In this document: positions 17,605-26,963 of the stretch, piece by piece | Layout of the letters: each line of letters starts with the position of its first letter | How positions within the stretch are numbered: position 1 is the stretch's first letter | Source of the DNA: M55B112 sp040903745 | GTDB lineage: Bacteria > Bacteroidota > Bacteroidia > Bacteroidales > GCA-2748055 | Assembly (NCBI GenBank): GCA_040903745.1 | Contig: JBBDUV010000075.1 | Coordinates: 45,654 to 109,653, forward strand | Length of the DNA: 64,000 nucleotides | Direction: 5' to 3' | Made by a program: the position numbers and the translations under genes | Notes under the pieces: generated by a model | What the model was told of the DNA's origin: nothing | Databases searched by the model: none | What the model saw: the letters and a program-made list of their open reading frames with translations, nothing else

Positions 17605-18080
17605 TGGCTGACCAGGACCACAGGGAATATCCGCCATTGATCAGGGAGGGCTACCAGCCCAGCGTCCCCCCTTACCCAATCAAATGTCCGGATATTCCCT
17701 CGGGATCAGCGTACTTTTTTAACAGCGGAAGTGGGTTGCGATATGAGGTTCTTTTCGCTAAAAAGAGGGACAATTACCTGGAAAATATTATCAACTTCAG
17801 TGTACTCAATGATGAATTTGAGGACGAGTACAGTGAAACCAACCGCGGGGAAGTTTACCGGGTAATTGCAACAGTAATAGAAATCATAAGGATTTACCAC
17901 CATTACCATGCCTACTCGTCCAGCTATGAATTCAGCGGAGAATTCAAAGATCAGAATGATGGTGGTGAAGCCAGCAAAAGAACTATGCTTTATTACCGAA
18001 AAGCCAGGCAGATAATGCATGCTGACTGGACAACTGAGCTATGTGGCAACAAAGTAGTGGTTTTCAGAAAAAGGAGATGA
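17604..18080 (+). CDS. Hypothetical protein (weakly DUF6934-like)
   Basis: 158 residues, soluble, no signal peptide or membrane helix. Acidic middle (NDEFEDEYSETN) and a tyrosine- and histidine-rich segment (RIYHHYHAYSSSYEF). The order NRGEVYRVIATVIEII ... KRTMLYYRKARQI faintly recalls DUF6934 proteins, in which a similar block precedes a RTRLY motif; I hold this only as a suggestion. The ATG shares one base with the radA stop and the ABC ATPase starts one base after its own stop, so it is translated within this operon. Function unknown. Confidence 0.65.
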   Translation: MADQDHREYPPLIREGYQPSVPPYPIKCPDIPSGSAYFFNSGSGLRYEVLFAKKRDNYLENIINFSVLNDEFEDEYSETNRGEVYRVIATVIEIIRIYHHYHAYSSSYEFSGEFKDQNDGGEASKRTMLYYRKARQIMHADWTTELCGNKVVVFRKRR

Positions 18081-18081
18081 C

Positions 18082-19746
18082 ATGAAGGATCTTTTACTGA
18101 AGATATCCGACCTGGAGATCAAGACTGGGAAAAAGACACTTGTGAACAATGTGTCTCTCGGTATCTACCGGAAAACCATTACCGGACTGGTGGGAGAGTC
18201 AGGATCCGGAAAAACATTGACTGCATTATCCGTTCTCAGACTATTGCCTGCAGGGGTTGAAACAACTGCAGGCAACATCTCATTCTATGATGCCAGCGGA
18301 GTAACCGACCTTTTATCGGTTCCAATGAAACAGCTGAACAAGATAAGGGGAAACAGAATCTCCATGATTTTTCAGGAACCAATGTCTTCATTGAATCCTT
18401 CGATGAAATGCGGCAAACAGGCAATGGAGCCCCTGCTGAAAATGAAAGGGCATTCAGCCTCTGTTGTAAAAGAGAAAATACTGCACCTGTTTGACGAAGT
18501 CAGGCTACCCAACCCGAAAGATGTCTTCCATGCCTGGCCCCACGAACTCTCGGGCGGTCAGCGCCAACGGGTGATGATCGCCACGGCACTTGCCACATCA
18601 CCCGATCTTCTCATTGCCGACGAACCTACTACGGCCCTGGATGTTACGGTTCAAAAAAACATCCTGAACCTGCTGGGCCACCTGAAAGAAAAATACAACC
18701 TGTCTATTCTGTTTATCACACACGACCTGATGGTGCTCAAACAGATCGCTGATGAGGTCGCTGTAATGCGCCAGGGGGAGATCATTGAAAGAGGAGGGAT
18801 GAAAAACATCATGGAAAAACCTTCCACGCCTTACGCGAAAGGCCTGCTGGCCTGTAGACCCGGCCTTGAAAATCAGCCTGTGCGCCTTCCCACGGTTGAT
18901 GATTTTGTGGATCCGGAAAACAGGGGTTGGAACCATAAAACCCGTTTACCTGATAAGGCCGCAATACCCATTCAAAAGGAGGGCGAGATCCTTCTGAGGA
19001 TAGAGAATCTTCATGTAAATTTTAGCGCAAGGGGGAGATCGGTGAAAGCTGTAAATAATGTCTCATTTAATGTATACCGGGGTGAGACACTGGGCCTGGT
19101 AGGTGAATCGGGATGTGGAAAAACCACGCTCGGCAGAACAATCCTTCAGCTGATTCATGCCGACAGCGGATCTGTATTTTACCAGGGACGATCCCTGAAC
19201 AAATTGAACGCTAAAACACTGCGAAAAATCCGCAAGAACATTCAAATTGTATTTCAGGACCCCTATTCCTCGCTGAATCCGATAAAGACCGTGGGTAGTA
19301 TTATTACAGAACCAATCGTTGTACACCACCTGGCAAAAGGAAAAACAGAGGCAAGAGAGATGGCACACCGGTTGTTGGAGCAAGTGGGATTGCCGGCCGA
19401 TTCATTCAACCTCTACCCCCACCAGTTTTCAGGTGGTCAGCGCCAGCGTATCGGCATTGCCAGGGCCCTGGCATGCCGCCCCGAATTTATTATTCTCGAT
19501 GAGAGTGTTTCCTCTTTGGATGTTAGTATACAGGCCCAGATTCTTAACTTGTTAAATGACCTGAAGGAGGAGTATGATCTTACCTATATTTTCATTTCAC
19601 ACGATCTTACCGTGGTTAAATACATGTCCGACAGGGTCATGGTGATGTCGGATGGAAAGATTATTGAATCGGGAACATCCGAACAGATCTATCTGCAACC
19701 CTCAGAGGACTACACCCGGGAACTGATTGCAACGATTCCTGTCTGA
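18082..19746 (+). CDS. Fused dual-ATPase peptide ABC transporter subunit (DppD-DppF/YejF type)
   Basis: 554 residues with two complete ABC modules in tandem. Module 1: Walker A GESGSGKT, signature LSGGQRQR, Walker B LLIADEPTTALD. Module 2: Walker A GESGCGKT, signature FSGGQRQR, Walker B FIILDESVSSLD. The segment between them carries the oligopeptide-transporter C-terminal piece (TPYAKGLLACRP), and the same tail recurs at the end (EDYTRELIATIP). It energises import of di- or oligopeptides in the family. No permease or binding-protein gene is adjacent, so the membrane partners must be elsewhere. A rare clear Shine-Dalgarno (AAGGAG, 18071-18076) lies at suitable spacing before the ATG. Confidence 0.9.
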   Translation: MKDLLLKISDLEIKTGKKTLVNNVSLGIYRKTITGLVGESGSGKTLTALSVLRLLPAGVETTAGNISFYDASGVTDLLSVPMKQLNKIRGNRISMIFQEPMSSLNPSMKCGKQAMEPLLKMKGHSASVVKEKILHLFDEVRLPNPKDVFHAWPHELSGGQRQRVMIATALATSPDLLIADEPTTALDVTVQKNILNLLGHLKEKYNLSILFITHDLMVLKQIADEVAVMRQGEIIERGGMKNIMEKPSTPYAKGLLACRPGLENQPVRLPTVDDFVDPENRGWNHKTRLPDKAAIPIQKEGEILLRIENLHVNFSARGRSVKAVNNVSFNVYRGETLGLVGESGCGKTTLGRTILQLIHADSGSVFYQGRSLNKLNAKTLRKIRKNIQIVFQDPYSSLNPIKTVGSIITEPIVVHHLAKGKTEAREMAHRLLEQVGLPADSFNLYPHQFSGGQRQRIGIARALACRPEFIILDESVSSLDVSIQAQILNLLNDLKEEYDLTYIFISHDLTVVKYMSDRVMVMSDGKIIESGTSEQIYLQPSEDYTRELIATIPV

Positions 19747-19783
19747 TTTTTCTTTCAATAGAATCAAGTGGCTGGACAAACAC

Positions 19784-22147
19784 CTAAAAATCACTATAAT
19801 CGGAAGATGAGGCCCGGTCTGATACATCGGGACAATCCAGGTCCAAATAAAAGTCAACCGGTTTTTCAAACAATTCATCCTGTGTAATCCCAAGGGTTGA
19901 GTCGGCATACACCTTTTCAAAAAACTTTGCCCAGATGGGCAGTGCCATGTTTCCACCCGCTCCCATGCCAAGCTCATCGAAATGGACCGACCTGTCCTCA
20001 CCTCCGACCCAGACGCCTGCAGACAACTGCGGTGTGATCCCCATAAACCAACCGTCACTCTGGTTCTGCGTCGTTCCGGTTTTAGCAGCAATTTCGCCTG
20101 AAAACTGATACAGATACCGTAACCTGCCTGCCGTACCTCGATCCACAACCTCTTTAAGCAATGTGATCATCAGGTAGGCTGCCTCTTCGCTGATCGCCTC
20201 ATTTTCCTGGGCCTGAAATGTGGAAATGGTGTTTCCGTACTTATCGTCGATACTTGTCACATAGACCGGGGAGACATAGATTCCCTGGTTTCCGAAGGTG
20301 TTAAAAGCACCAACCATCTCCTCAAGAGACACATCTGAAGGACCGTAAATCATGGAAGGCACGGGATCGATATGTGAGGTGATCCCCATTTTACGCATCA
20401 GAAGGATTACGCTTTCCGGATTATAATTTTTGAAGAGCCATGCAGAAACCCAGTTATGTGAGTTGGCTAAACCCCATTTTAGTGATACATATTTACCAGC
20501 ATGCCGGTTTGTTCCGGGAGCCCTGGGTGTATAGACGGAATCCTGATCCTGGAATGAAATAGACACAAGGGGTATCTGCTTACAGGGAGAAACTCCTTCG
20601 GTCATGGCCAGCAGGTAAAGAAAGGGTTTCACGGTCGATCCCACCTGTCTTCTTCCCTGGGTTACATGGTCGTATTGAAAATACCTGTAATTATGACCGC
20701 CAACATAGGCTTTCACCTTGCCCGACCACGGCTCCATGGCAATAAAACCAGACCGTAGAATATGTTTCAGGTGACGAATCGAGTCGTAGGGACTTATTAG
20801 GGTATCTGTGAGTCCCCGCCACGTAAAAACAGAAGTTTCAACCGGTTTCTTGAAGATCATCATGATGGAATCTTCCGGCACACCCCTGTTTCGAAGAATT
20901 TTGTATCGTTCCGACTGCTCGATAGCCCTGTTCATGGTGCTTTCAATCTGCTCCGGTGAAATATCTTCAAAAGGAGCGTTTGGTCTACCCTTCTTTTCAG
21001 TAAAGAAAGCAGGTTGCAGGTATTCGCTCAGATGCTCTTTCACAGCCTCTTCGGCATACTCCTGCATCTTTATATTGATGGTTGTGTAGATACGCAAACC
21101 GTCACGGTATATATTATAATGTGTCCCATCCGGCCTCGGATTCTTATAGATCCATCCATAGATAGGGTCGTTCGCCCACCGGATTGAATCTCTTTGAAAC
21201 CTTTCATATGCTCTTTCAGAATAGTTCTCCTTGTCAAAATAATTCTCCTTTTCAGGCTTGACTGCATTCAGGCTTACCCTGAGAAAAGTGCGAAAATGGT
21301 TGGCTTTCCCCCCCATATGTCCGGAAATATTATATAAAGCCTTTATTGGTATCTGTTTCACAGAATCTGCAACCGCCTTGTCGAGATATTCATACTTAAC
21401 CATCTGGTCAATCACAATATCTCTTCGGCGCCGGGCATTATCGGGATTGAGGTAAGGATTAAACCGGGTAGGAGCCTTCAACATTCCCACCAGCACGGCC
21501 GCCTCCTCCAGTTGAAGGGAGTCGGGAGAGCTGTCAAAGAATGCGTTGGCGGCTGACTTAATACCGATGACCGCTTCTCCGCCAAATGGCACCGTATTCA
21601 GGTACATGGTCAGAATTTCATTCTTGGTATAGCTTCTTTCCAGTCTTACAGCTGTGTTCCACTCTTTCAATTTCACAATGGCAAGGTGAGTAGCGCGACC
21701 TATCATCGTACTGTTCTGTGTTGTATCCCTGGGAAAAAGATTTTTTGCCAACTGCTGCGATATGGTGCTTCCACCGCCTGCGTTCTGTCCAAGCAGTAGT
21801 GATTTTACAATAACACGTATCAGGCCCCGCGGGTCAATCCCCGAATGCCTGCTGAACCGTATATCCTCAGTGGCAATGAGTGCATCGACCAGATAGGGAG
21901 ACAAATCATTATATTCAACCAGTGTTCTGTTCTCAATAAAGAACTTATCGAGCAGTTCTCCGTTATCCGTATATATTTCCGATGCGAGGTTTGTTTGCGG
22001 ATTCTCAAGTTCCTCGAAAGTGGGCATAAATCCAAACTCACCCTTCGCAATCATATGAAAGAGAATGAACACAGAAATAAAAATTAATCCGAAGATCGAC
22101 CACAGAATCCCAAGATATACATTATGTTTGTTGGCTTTTTTAACCAT
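19784..22147 (-). CDS. Penicillin-binding protein 1A (bifunctional transglycosylase/transpeptidase)
   Basis: 787 residues from the ATG at 22147 (MVKKANKHN), chosen because it puts a short basic tail before the membrane helix (about 10-30); an upstream in-frame ATG at 22231 would add an unlikely 28-residue extension. The GT51 glycosyltransferase is seen in ATEDIRFSRHSGIDPRG (catalytic Glu) and GGGSTISQQLAKNLFPRD. The transpeptidase has STVK (catalytic serine), a SHN-type second motif (LANSHNW) and KTGT. It polymerises and cross-links peptidoglycan on the outer face of the inner membrane. Divergent from topA; a TATTTTTG -7-like sequence lies on the minus strand at 22173-22166 without a good -33. 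Confidence 0.94.
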   Translation of the reverse strand: MVKKANKHNVYLGILWSIFGLIFISVFILFHMIAKGEFGFMPTFEELENPQTNLASEIYTDNGELLDKFFIENRTLVEYNDLSPYLVDALIATEDIRFSRHSGIDPRGLIRVIVKSLLLGQNAGGGSTISQQLAKNLFPRDTTQNSTMIGRATHLAIVKLKEWNTAVRLERSYTKNEILTMYLNTVPFGGEAVIGIKSAANAFFDSSPDSLQLEEAAVLVGMLKAPTRFNPYLNPDNARRRRDIVIDQMVKYEYLDKAVADSVKQIPIKALYNISGHMGGKANHFRTFLRVSLNAVKPEKENYFDKENYSERAYERFQRDSIRWANDPIYGWIYKNPRPDGTHYNIYRDGLRIYTTINIKMQEYAEEAVKEHLSEYLQPAFFTEKKGRPNAPFEDISPEQIESTMNRAIEQSERYKILRNRGVPEDSIMMIFKKPVETSVFTWRGLTDTLISPYDSIRHLKHILRSGFIAMEPWSGKVKAYVGGHNYRYFQYDHVTQGRRQVGSTVKPFLYLLAMTEGVSPCKQIPLVSISFQDQDSVYTPRAPGTNRHAGKYVSLKWGLANSHNWVSAWLFKNYNPESVILLMRKMGITSHIDPVPSMIYGPSDVSLEEMVGAFNTFGNQGIYVSPVYVTSIDDKYGNTISTFQAQENEAISEEAAYLMITLLKEVVDRGTAGRLRYLYQFSGEIAAKTGTTQNQSDGWFMGITPQLSAGVWVGGEDRSVHFDELGMGAGGNMALPIWAKFFEKVYADSTLGITQDELFEKPVDFYLDLDCPDVSDRASSSDYSDF

Positions 22148-22193
22148 TATGAGCTTTGTTTGGGACAAAAATAACAATAATTTATAGCAAAAA

Positions 22194-22226
22194 TTTGAGT
22201 CTGCTAAATCAATTGGTATAATTTTG
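22194..22226 (+). promoter_or_regulatory. Bacteroidota-type promoter for topA
   Basis: TTTG (22194-22197), 21 bases, TAATTTTG (22219-22226): a full match to TTTG-N19-21-TAnnTTTG. Transcription would start near 22232, giving a leader of about 27 bases before the ATG at 22259. Confidence 0.55.
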
Positions 22227-22258
22227 TGCATTCATTCAATAAAGTGAAAGAGAATAAT

Positions 22259-24574
22259 ATGATTAAGAATCTGGTTATAGTTGAGTCGCCGGCCAAGGCA
22301 AAAACGATTGAAAGATTTCTGGGAAAGGATTTTTTGGTGAAGTCAAGTTTCGGCCATGTAAGGGACCTGGCAAAAAAGAACCTCGGAATTGATGTTGAAG
22401 ATAATTTCCGTCCGGAGTATATTGTTTCAGCCGACAAGAAAAAAGTTGTCAAAGAGCTGAAGGAGCTGGCAGGAAAAGCAGAAACAGTATGGATTGCTTC
22501 CGATGAGGACCGTGAGGGTGAAGCAATAGCCTGGCACCTGAAAGAGGTGCTAAAATTGGACGAAACGAAAACAAAACGTATTGTTTTCCATGAGATTACA
22601 AAAGATGCCATTCAAAAAGCCATCGCCTCTCCCAGGGGTATTGATGAGAACCTTGTGAACGCCCAGCAGGCCAGAAGGGTATTGGACCGGCTGGTTGGTT
22701 TCGAGTTATCCCCACTCCTGTGGAAAAAGGTAAAGCCCTCCTTGTCGGCCGGAAGGGTGCAGAGTGTTGCCGTAAAGCTTATCGTGGAGCGGGAACGGGA
22801 GATCAATGGATTCGATCCAAAAACCTATTTCAGGGTTACCGCAGGTTTTGCTCTGCCCGCTAGCGGAAAGGAGGTAAAGGCCGAACTGTCGAAGCGATTC
22901 GACAATATCGAAGATGCCCGCACCTTCATGAAAAAAGCCATAAATGCAGATTTTACCGTCAGTTCCGTTGAGAAAAGACCCGGTAAAAAATCTCCTGCCC
23001 CTCCATTCACCACCTCTACGTTGCAACAGGAAGCCAGCAGGAAACTTGGATTTTCAGTTTCACAGACCATGTCTGTGGCACAGCGACTTTATGAATCGGG
23101 ACTTATTACCTATATGAGAACAGACTCGTTGAGTCTTTCGGGGCTTGCTATTTCAACAGCCTCCGCAGAAATTAAAGCGCAGTTTGGAGAAAAATATCTC
23201 AAGGTTAGAAAATATGCAACAAAATCGAAAGGGGCACAAGAGGCGCATGAAGCAATCAGGCCCACTTACATCAGTAACCGCAGCATTAAAGGAAGCAGTC
23301 AGGAACAACGGTTGTATGAGCTTATCTGGAAACGTACCATCGCCTCCCAGATGAGCGATGCACTACTCGAAAGAACCACAGTGAAGATCGACATCTCCAA
23401 TGCCGAAGAACATTTTGTTGCAACTGGAGAGGTCTTGATTTTTGACGGTTTTCTGAAGGTATATATTGAATCAACCGACGACGAGAACAAGGAGGAAACT
23501 GGCAAGCTTCTTCCTCCGCTAAAGCAGAACGATCAGCTCAATTGCAATATTATTGAGGCAACCCAGAAGTATACATCCCCACCTGCCAGATACAACGAGG
23601 CGAGTCTGGTTAAGAAGCTTGAAGAGCTTGGAATTGGTCGCCCGTCTACTTACGCTCCTACCATATCGACGATACAAAACAGGGATTACGTGGTAAGGGA
23701 GACCCGCGAAGGAGAGAAGCGCAAAGTGGCGAACCTGGTGCTTCAACAGGGAAGCGTGAAAGAGATCTCTAAAACAGAGGTCTATGGACAGGAAAAGCAA
23801 AAACTTTTTCCAACAGACATCGGAATCGTGGTAAATGATTTTCTGGAACAGTATTTTGTGGAGATCATGAATTTTAACTTCACTGCCGATGTTGAAAAGC
23901 AGTTTGATTCCATTGCGATGGGAAAGGCTGACTGGAAAAGGATGATCAGCAAATTTTACACTCCTTTTCATAAAAACATTGACGAAACATTACAAACTTC
24001 GGAACTTTCGAAAGGTGAAAGGGTATTGGGATCGCATCCGGAGAGTGGCAAGCCGGTTTCTGTTAAGATCGGAAGATATGGACCGATGGTGCAGGTCGGA
24101 GTAGCAGATGATGAAGAAAAACCACAATTTGCAAGCCTTTTGAAAGGACAGAGTCTGGAAAAACTGACACTTGAAGAGGCGTTGGACCTGTTTAAACTTC
24201 CGCGAAACCTGGGTAAGTTTGAAGATGCCGATGTTACAGTTGCCATAGGCAGGTACGGACCTTATGTTCGACATCAGAATAAATTTGCATCACTCGGTAA
24301 GGCGGATGATCCCTATTCTGTAACCCTCAACAGGGCAATCGAATTGATAACCAAGAAAAGAGAGGAAGAGAAAAACAGGATCATAAAGGAATTTGATGAT
24401 CAACCCGGGTTACAGATTTTGAACGGTAGGTATGGTCCCTATATCACCTTCAACAAAAAGAATTATAAAATTCCCAAAAGCAAAAAGCCGGAAGAGCTGT
24501 CCCTGAAGGAGTGTCTGGAGATCATTGAAAAAACTCCGGATAAACCCTCCCGGGGAAAAAAACGTAAAACATAA
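22259..24574 (+). CDS. topA: DNA topoisomerase I (type IA)
   Basis: 771 residues from the ATG at 22259, which gives the standard start MIKNLVIVESPAKAKTI; a GTG at 22226 is in frame but falls inside the promoter. It relaxes negative supercoils by single-strand passage. Toprim domain: VESPAKAKTIERFLG and SDEDREGEAIAWHL (acidic metal site). The active-site tyrosine lies in LITYMRTDS. The C-terminus has no C4 zinc fingers; instead three repeats built on GRYGPMV/GRYGPYV/GRYGPYI are followed by a lysine-rich tail. The ureohydrolase-like gene begins 5 bases downstream. Confidence 0.97.
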   Translation: MIKNLVIVESPAKAKTIERFLGKDFLVKSSFGHVRDLAKKNLGIDVEDNFRPEYIVSADKKKVVKELKELAGKAETVWIASDEDREGEAIAWHLKEVLKLDETKTKRIVFHEITKDAIQKAIASPRGIDENLVNAQQARRVLDRLVGFELSPLLWKKVKPSLSAGRVQSVAVKLIVEREREINGFDPKTYFRVTAGFALPASGKEVKAELSKRFDNIEDARTFMKKAINADFTVSSVEKRPGKKSPAPPFTTSTLQQEASRKLGFSVSQTMSVAQRLYESGLITYMRTDSLSLSGLAISTASAEIKAQFGEKYLKVRKYATKSKGAQEAHEAIRPTYISNRSIKGSSQEQRLYELIWKRTIASQMSDALLERTTVKIDISNAEEHFVATGEVLIFDGFLKVYIESTDDENKEETGKLLPPLKQNDQLNCNIIEATQKYTSPPARYNEASLVKKLEELGIGRPSTYAPTISTIQNRDYVVRETREGEKRKVANLVLQQGSVKEISKTEVYGQEKQKLFPTDIGIVVNDFLEQYFVEIMNFNFTADVEKQFDSIAMGKADWKRMISKFYTPFHKNIDETLQTSELSKGERVLGSHPESGKPVSVKIGRYGPMVQVGVADDEEKPQFASLLKGQSLEKLTLEEALDLFKLPRNLGKFEDADVTVAIGRYGPYVRHQNKFASLGKADDPYSVTLNRAIELITKKREEEKNRIIKEFDDQPGLQILNGRYGPYITFNKKNYKIPKSKKPEELSLKECLEIIEKTPDKPSRGKKRKT

Positions 24575-24579
24575 GACAT

Positions 24580-25749
24580 ATGGACCTCAACGGATATTTT
24601 GACCCTGTAAGCCTTGACCGGCCTGAATTCCACTTTCTGCCGGAAAAACAGTCGTTTAGCAGAAACATCTCTATTCATACCCCCGACCAGCCCATACGCG
24701 ATCTGGACCGTTACCAACTTGCGCTGATCGGTCTGCCGCAGGATGAAGCAGCATATATCAAAGGCAGTGCCAAGGCGCCCGATCTGGTAAGGGGAATGCT
24801 CTACCAACTGCGCAAGATCAATAATAATGTGAAGGTGTACGATCTCGGGAACCTGAAGATAACCAATCAAATCAACAATACTTACTTTGCCATCAGGGAT
24901 GTCATACTGGAATTGGTGGAGCGCGATGTAATACCTTTTTTTATTGGGGGTTCCCAGGACCTGACATACGGAGCAATTTTAGCACTTGGAAAATTGAAGG
25001 GGATCCGGCAGATCCTTACCGTAGATCCCCGTTTCGATTTCTGGATGGAAAACGAATCACAGATCAATTCAAGAAACTACCTGGATTATATCCTGAATAA
25101 AAAAGTAAAAGGCCAGTTCACCTATTCGAACATCGGTCACCAACAATATTTTATCGCTGAAAATCAGATAGATGTGCTTCACAATGAGTATATGGAAAGC
25201 ATGCGCCTGGGTGAACTCAGAGAAGATATTAAAAAGGCTGAACCACTGATCAGGGATGCGGACCTGATTAGCATAGACATGAATTCAGTCAGGCATTCCG
25301 ATGCCCCGGGTGTTACAACACCATCTCCAAACGGACTATTTGGTGATGAGCTTTGTGCGCTTACCCGTTACGGGGGAATAAGCGAAAAAGTCAAGATATG
25401 CGGTCTGTTTGAGCTTTCGCCTGACAAAGACCTGAACGGTCAGACGAGTCACCTGGCAGCCCAGGCTGTCTGGTATTTTATTGACGGACTTTCTCATCGT
25501 CTGAAAGAGAATCCCCTCGAAACATCAGAACATACCAGGAAGTTTATAATTTCACCCGGGGAGATAAACGAGGAGCTGATATTTTATAAAAGCAATCTTT
25601 CTGAACGCTGGTGGATTGAGATTCCTGTAAAAAATCCTGTAACTAATTATAACTATTTTATCTCCTGTTCGTATGACGATTATAAGCGGGCGTGCAACAA
25701 TGTAATACCAGACCGCTGGATGCGTTACTTACTGCGATTAAATGGGTAA
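24580..25749 (+). CDS. Ureohydrolase (arginase/formiminoglutamase)-fold protein with degraded metal site
   Basis: 389 residues, arginase/agmatinase/formiminoglutamase superfamily by overall order of blocks. The metal ligands are mostly lost. The usual GGDHS/GGSHE block reads GGSQD (residues 123-127, His to Gln). The usual DAHxD reads DPRFD (149-153, His to Arg). The usual DxDxxDP reads DMNSVRH (233-239, second and third Asp lost). The later FELSPDKD block with its glutamate remains. It is therefore probably not a manganese hydrolase; a binding or regulatory role is possible. It lies between topA (5 bases) and the T9SS operon (195 bases, same strand), so a link to T9SS is plausible but unproven. 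Confidence 0.8.
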   Translation: MDLNGYFDPVSLDRPEFHFLPEKQSFSRNISIHTPDQPIRDLDRYQLALIGLPQDEAAYIKGSAKAPDLVRGMLYQLRKINNNVKVYDLGNLKITNQINNTYFAIRDVILELVERDVIPFFIGGSQDLTYGAILALGKLKGIRQILTVDPRFDFWMENESQINSRNYLDYILNKKVKGQFTYSNIGHQQYFIAENQIDVLHNEYMESMRLGELREDIKKAEPLIRDADLISIDMNSVRHSDAPGVTTPSPNGLFGDELCALTRYGGISEKVKICGLFELSPDKDLNGQTSHLAAQAVWYFIDGLSHRLKENPLETSEHTRKFIISPGEINEELIFYKSNLSERWWIEIPVKNPVTNYNYFISCSYDDYKRACNNVIPDRWMRYLLRLNG

Positions 25750-25835
25750 ATATTTAAAATTTATCTTTTGAAATGAATTAGTTTTATTAATTGACATGCA
25801 GAGAAAAAAAATTCTGGCAGGAATCCCGTGCAACT

Positions 25836-25859
25836 TTATTAACATTCATCTGTTAATAA
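25836..25859. promoter_or_regulatory. 24-base palindrome upstream of the T9SS operon (candidate operator)
   Basis: TTATTAACA (25836-25844) and TGTTAATAA (25851-25859) are perfect 9-bp inverted repeats around 6 bases. A TTTG at 25862-25865 and a weak TATTTTAC at 25887-25894 (spacing 21) could be the promoter just after it, about 50 bases before porP. No regulator gene is nearby. Confidence 0.4.
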
Positions 25860-25944
25860 TATTTGTTCTACCCGATATTTTTTACTTATTTTACTTCGGC
25901 AAACAAGCGAGATATAAGCAAAGAGAAGAGTATTAAGTATTATA

Positions 25945-26886
25945 ATGAGCAAACTGACAAGAATATTATTTCTTTTGATTATGTCATTTAACCTAATGGC
26001 CCAACAAGATCCGAAACTAAGTCAGAATATGTTTCTTGTCCCGGTGTTTAATCCCGGGGCCATGGGACAGACCAATAAAATATGTGCAGCGGCGGCTTTC
26101 AGAAACCAATGGGCAGGAATACCCTCTGCTCCTGTGGTATCCACATTCACCGCGCATGCTCCCTTCACTTTGTTTAATCGTTCACACGGGGCGGGCATTA
26201 ACCTCATGAATGATAATCTTGCCCTGAACAATGATCTCTTTGTCAGTTTAGCCTACTCTTATAAAATAGATATTGGTACAGGAGTCCTTGGTGCAGGCGT
26301 GAGTGCTGGTTTTGCCAACCATTCCTTTGATCCTTCGGGTTTGAATGGTGCAGACGTTATTGATGTAACTGGTGATGATGCCATACCGCAAAATTCTGCC
26401 AGTCTTTTTGGCTTTGATATGGGGCTGGGGGCATTTTATTCAACCAACAATCTATATGTTGGGTTATCCACAACCCACATCAACCAGACATCATTTAATT
26501 TTCCTGATGAGATAGCAGAAACCAGGCTGATCAGGCATTATTATGCTGTTGGCAGGTACACCGTCCAATTGCCCAATCCGGTTTTTGAGTTAATGCCATC
26601 ATTTTTGCTGCAAACAGATGGAAAGGACAACCACATTTATCTCAATACCAACCTTCGATACAATAAAAGATTCTGGGGGGGAGTTAGTTATTCAGTTGGA
26701 GGAGCCATCAGTACACTGTTCGGCATTGAACTTCTGAATGGAGTCAGGGTAGGCTATTCATACGACATTGAATTATCGCCCCTGTTTAAATATAGCAGCG
26801 GGTCGCATGAGATCACTGTACGCTATTGCTTTGATCTCAGCCTTGACAAAAGTCCGGAAAAATATGAGAGCATTAGATTTTTATAA
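25945..26886 (+). CDS. porP: Type IX secretion system outer membrane protein, PorP/SprF family
   Basis: 313 residues with a cleavable signal peptide (hydrophobic segment ending FNLMAQ) and the PorP/SprF opening QDPKLSQNMFLVPVFNPGAMG, followed by an outer-membrane beta-barrel pattern with aromatic-ended strands. The C-terminus ends at the last strand with a short tail. PorP is part of the T9SS in P. gingivalis, where the order is porP-porK-porL-porM-porN, the same order as here. It heads the five-gene operon and lies 77 bases before the gldK start. A second family member follows the adhesin at 54035. Confidence 0.92.
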   Translation: MSKLTRILFLLIMSFNLMAQQDPKLSQNMFLVPVFNPGAMGQTNKICAAAAFRNQWAGIPSAPVVSTFTAHAPFTLFNRSHGAGINLMNDNLALNNDLFVSLAYSYKIDIGTGVLGAGVSAGFANHSFDPSGLNGADVIDVTGDDAIPQNSASLFGFDMGLGAFYSTNNLYVGLSTTHINQTSFNFPDEIAETRLIRHYYAVGRYTVQLPNPVFELMPSFLLQTDGKDNHIYLNTNLRYNKRFWGGVSYSVGGAISTLFGIELLNGVRVGYSYDIELSPLFKYSSGSHEITVRYCFDLSLDKSPEKYESIRFL

Positions 26887-26963
26887 TATTTTATTATATT
26901 TAAAATGTTTTTTATAACTTGACCATCTTGATGAAACAAAGAATTTGCATAAACACCCAAGCC

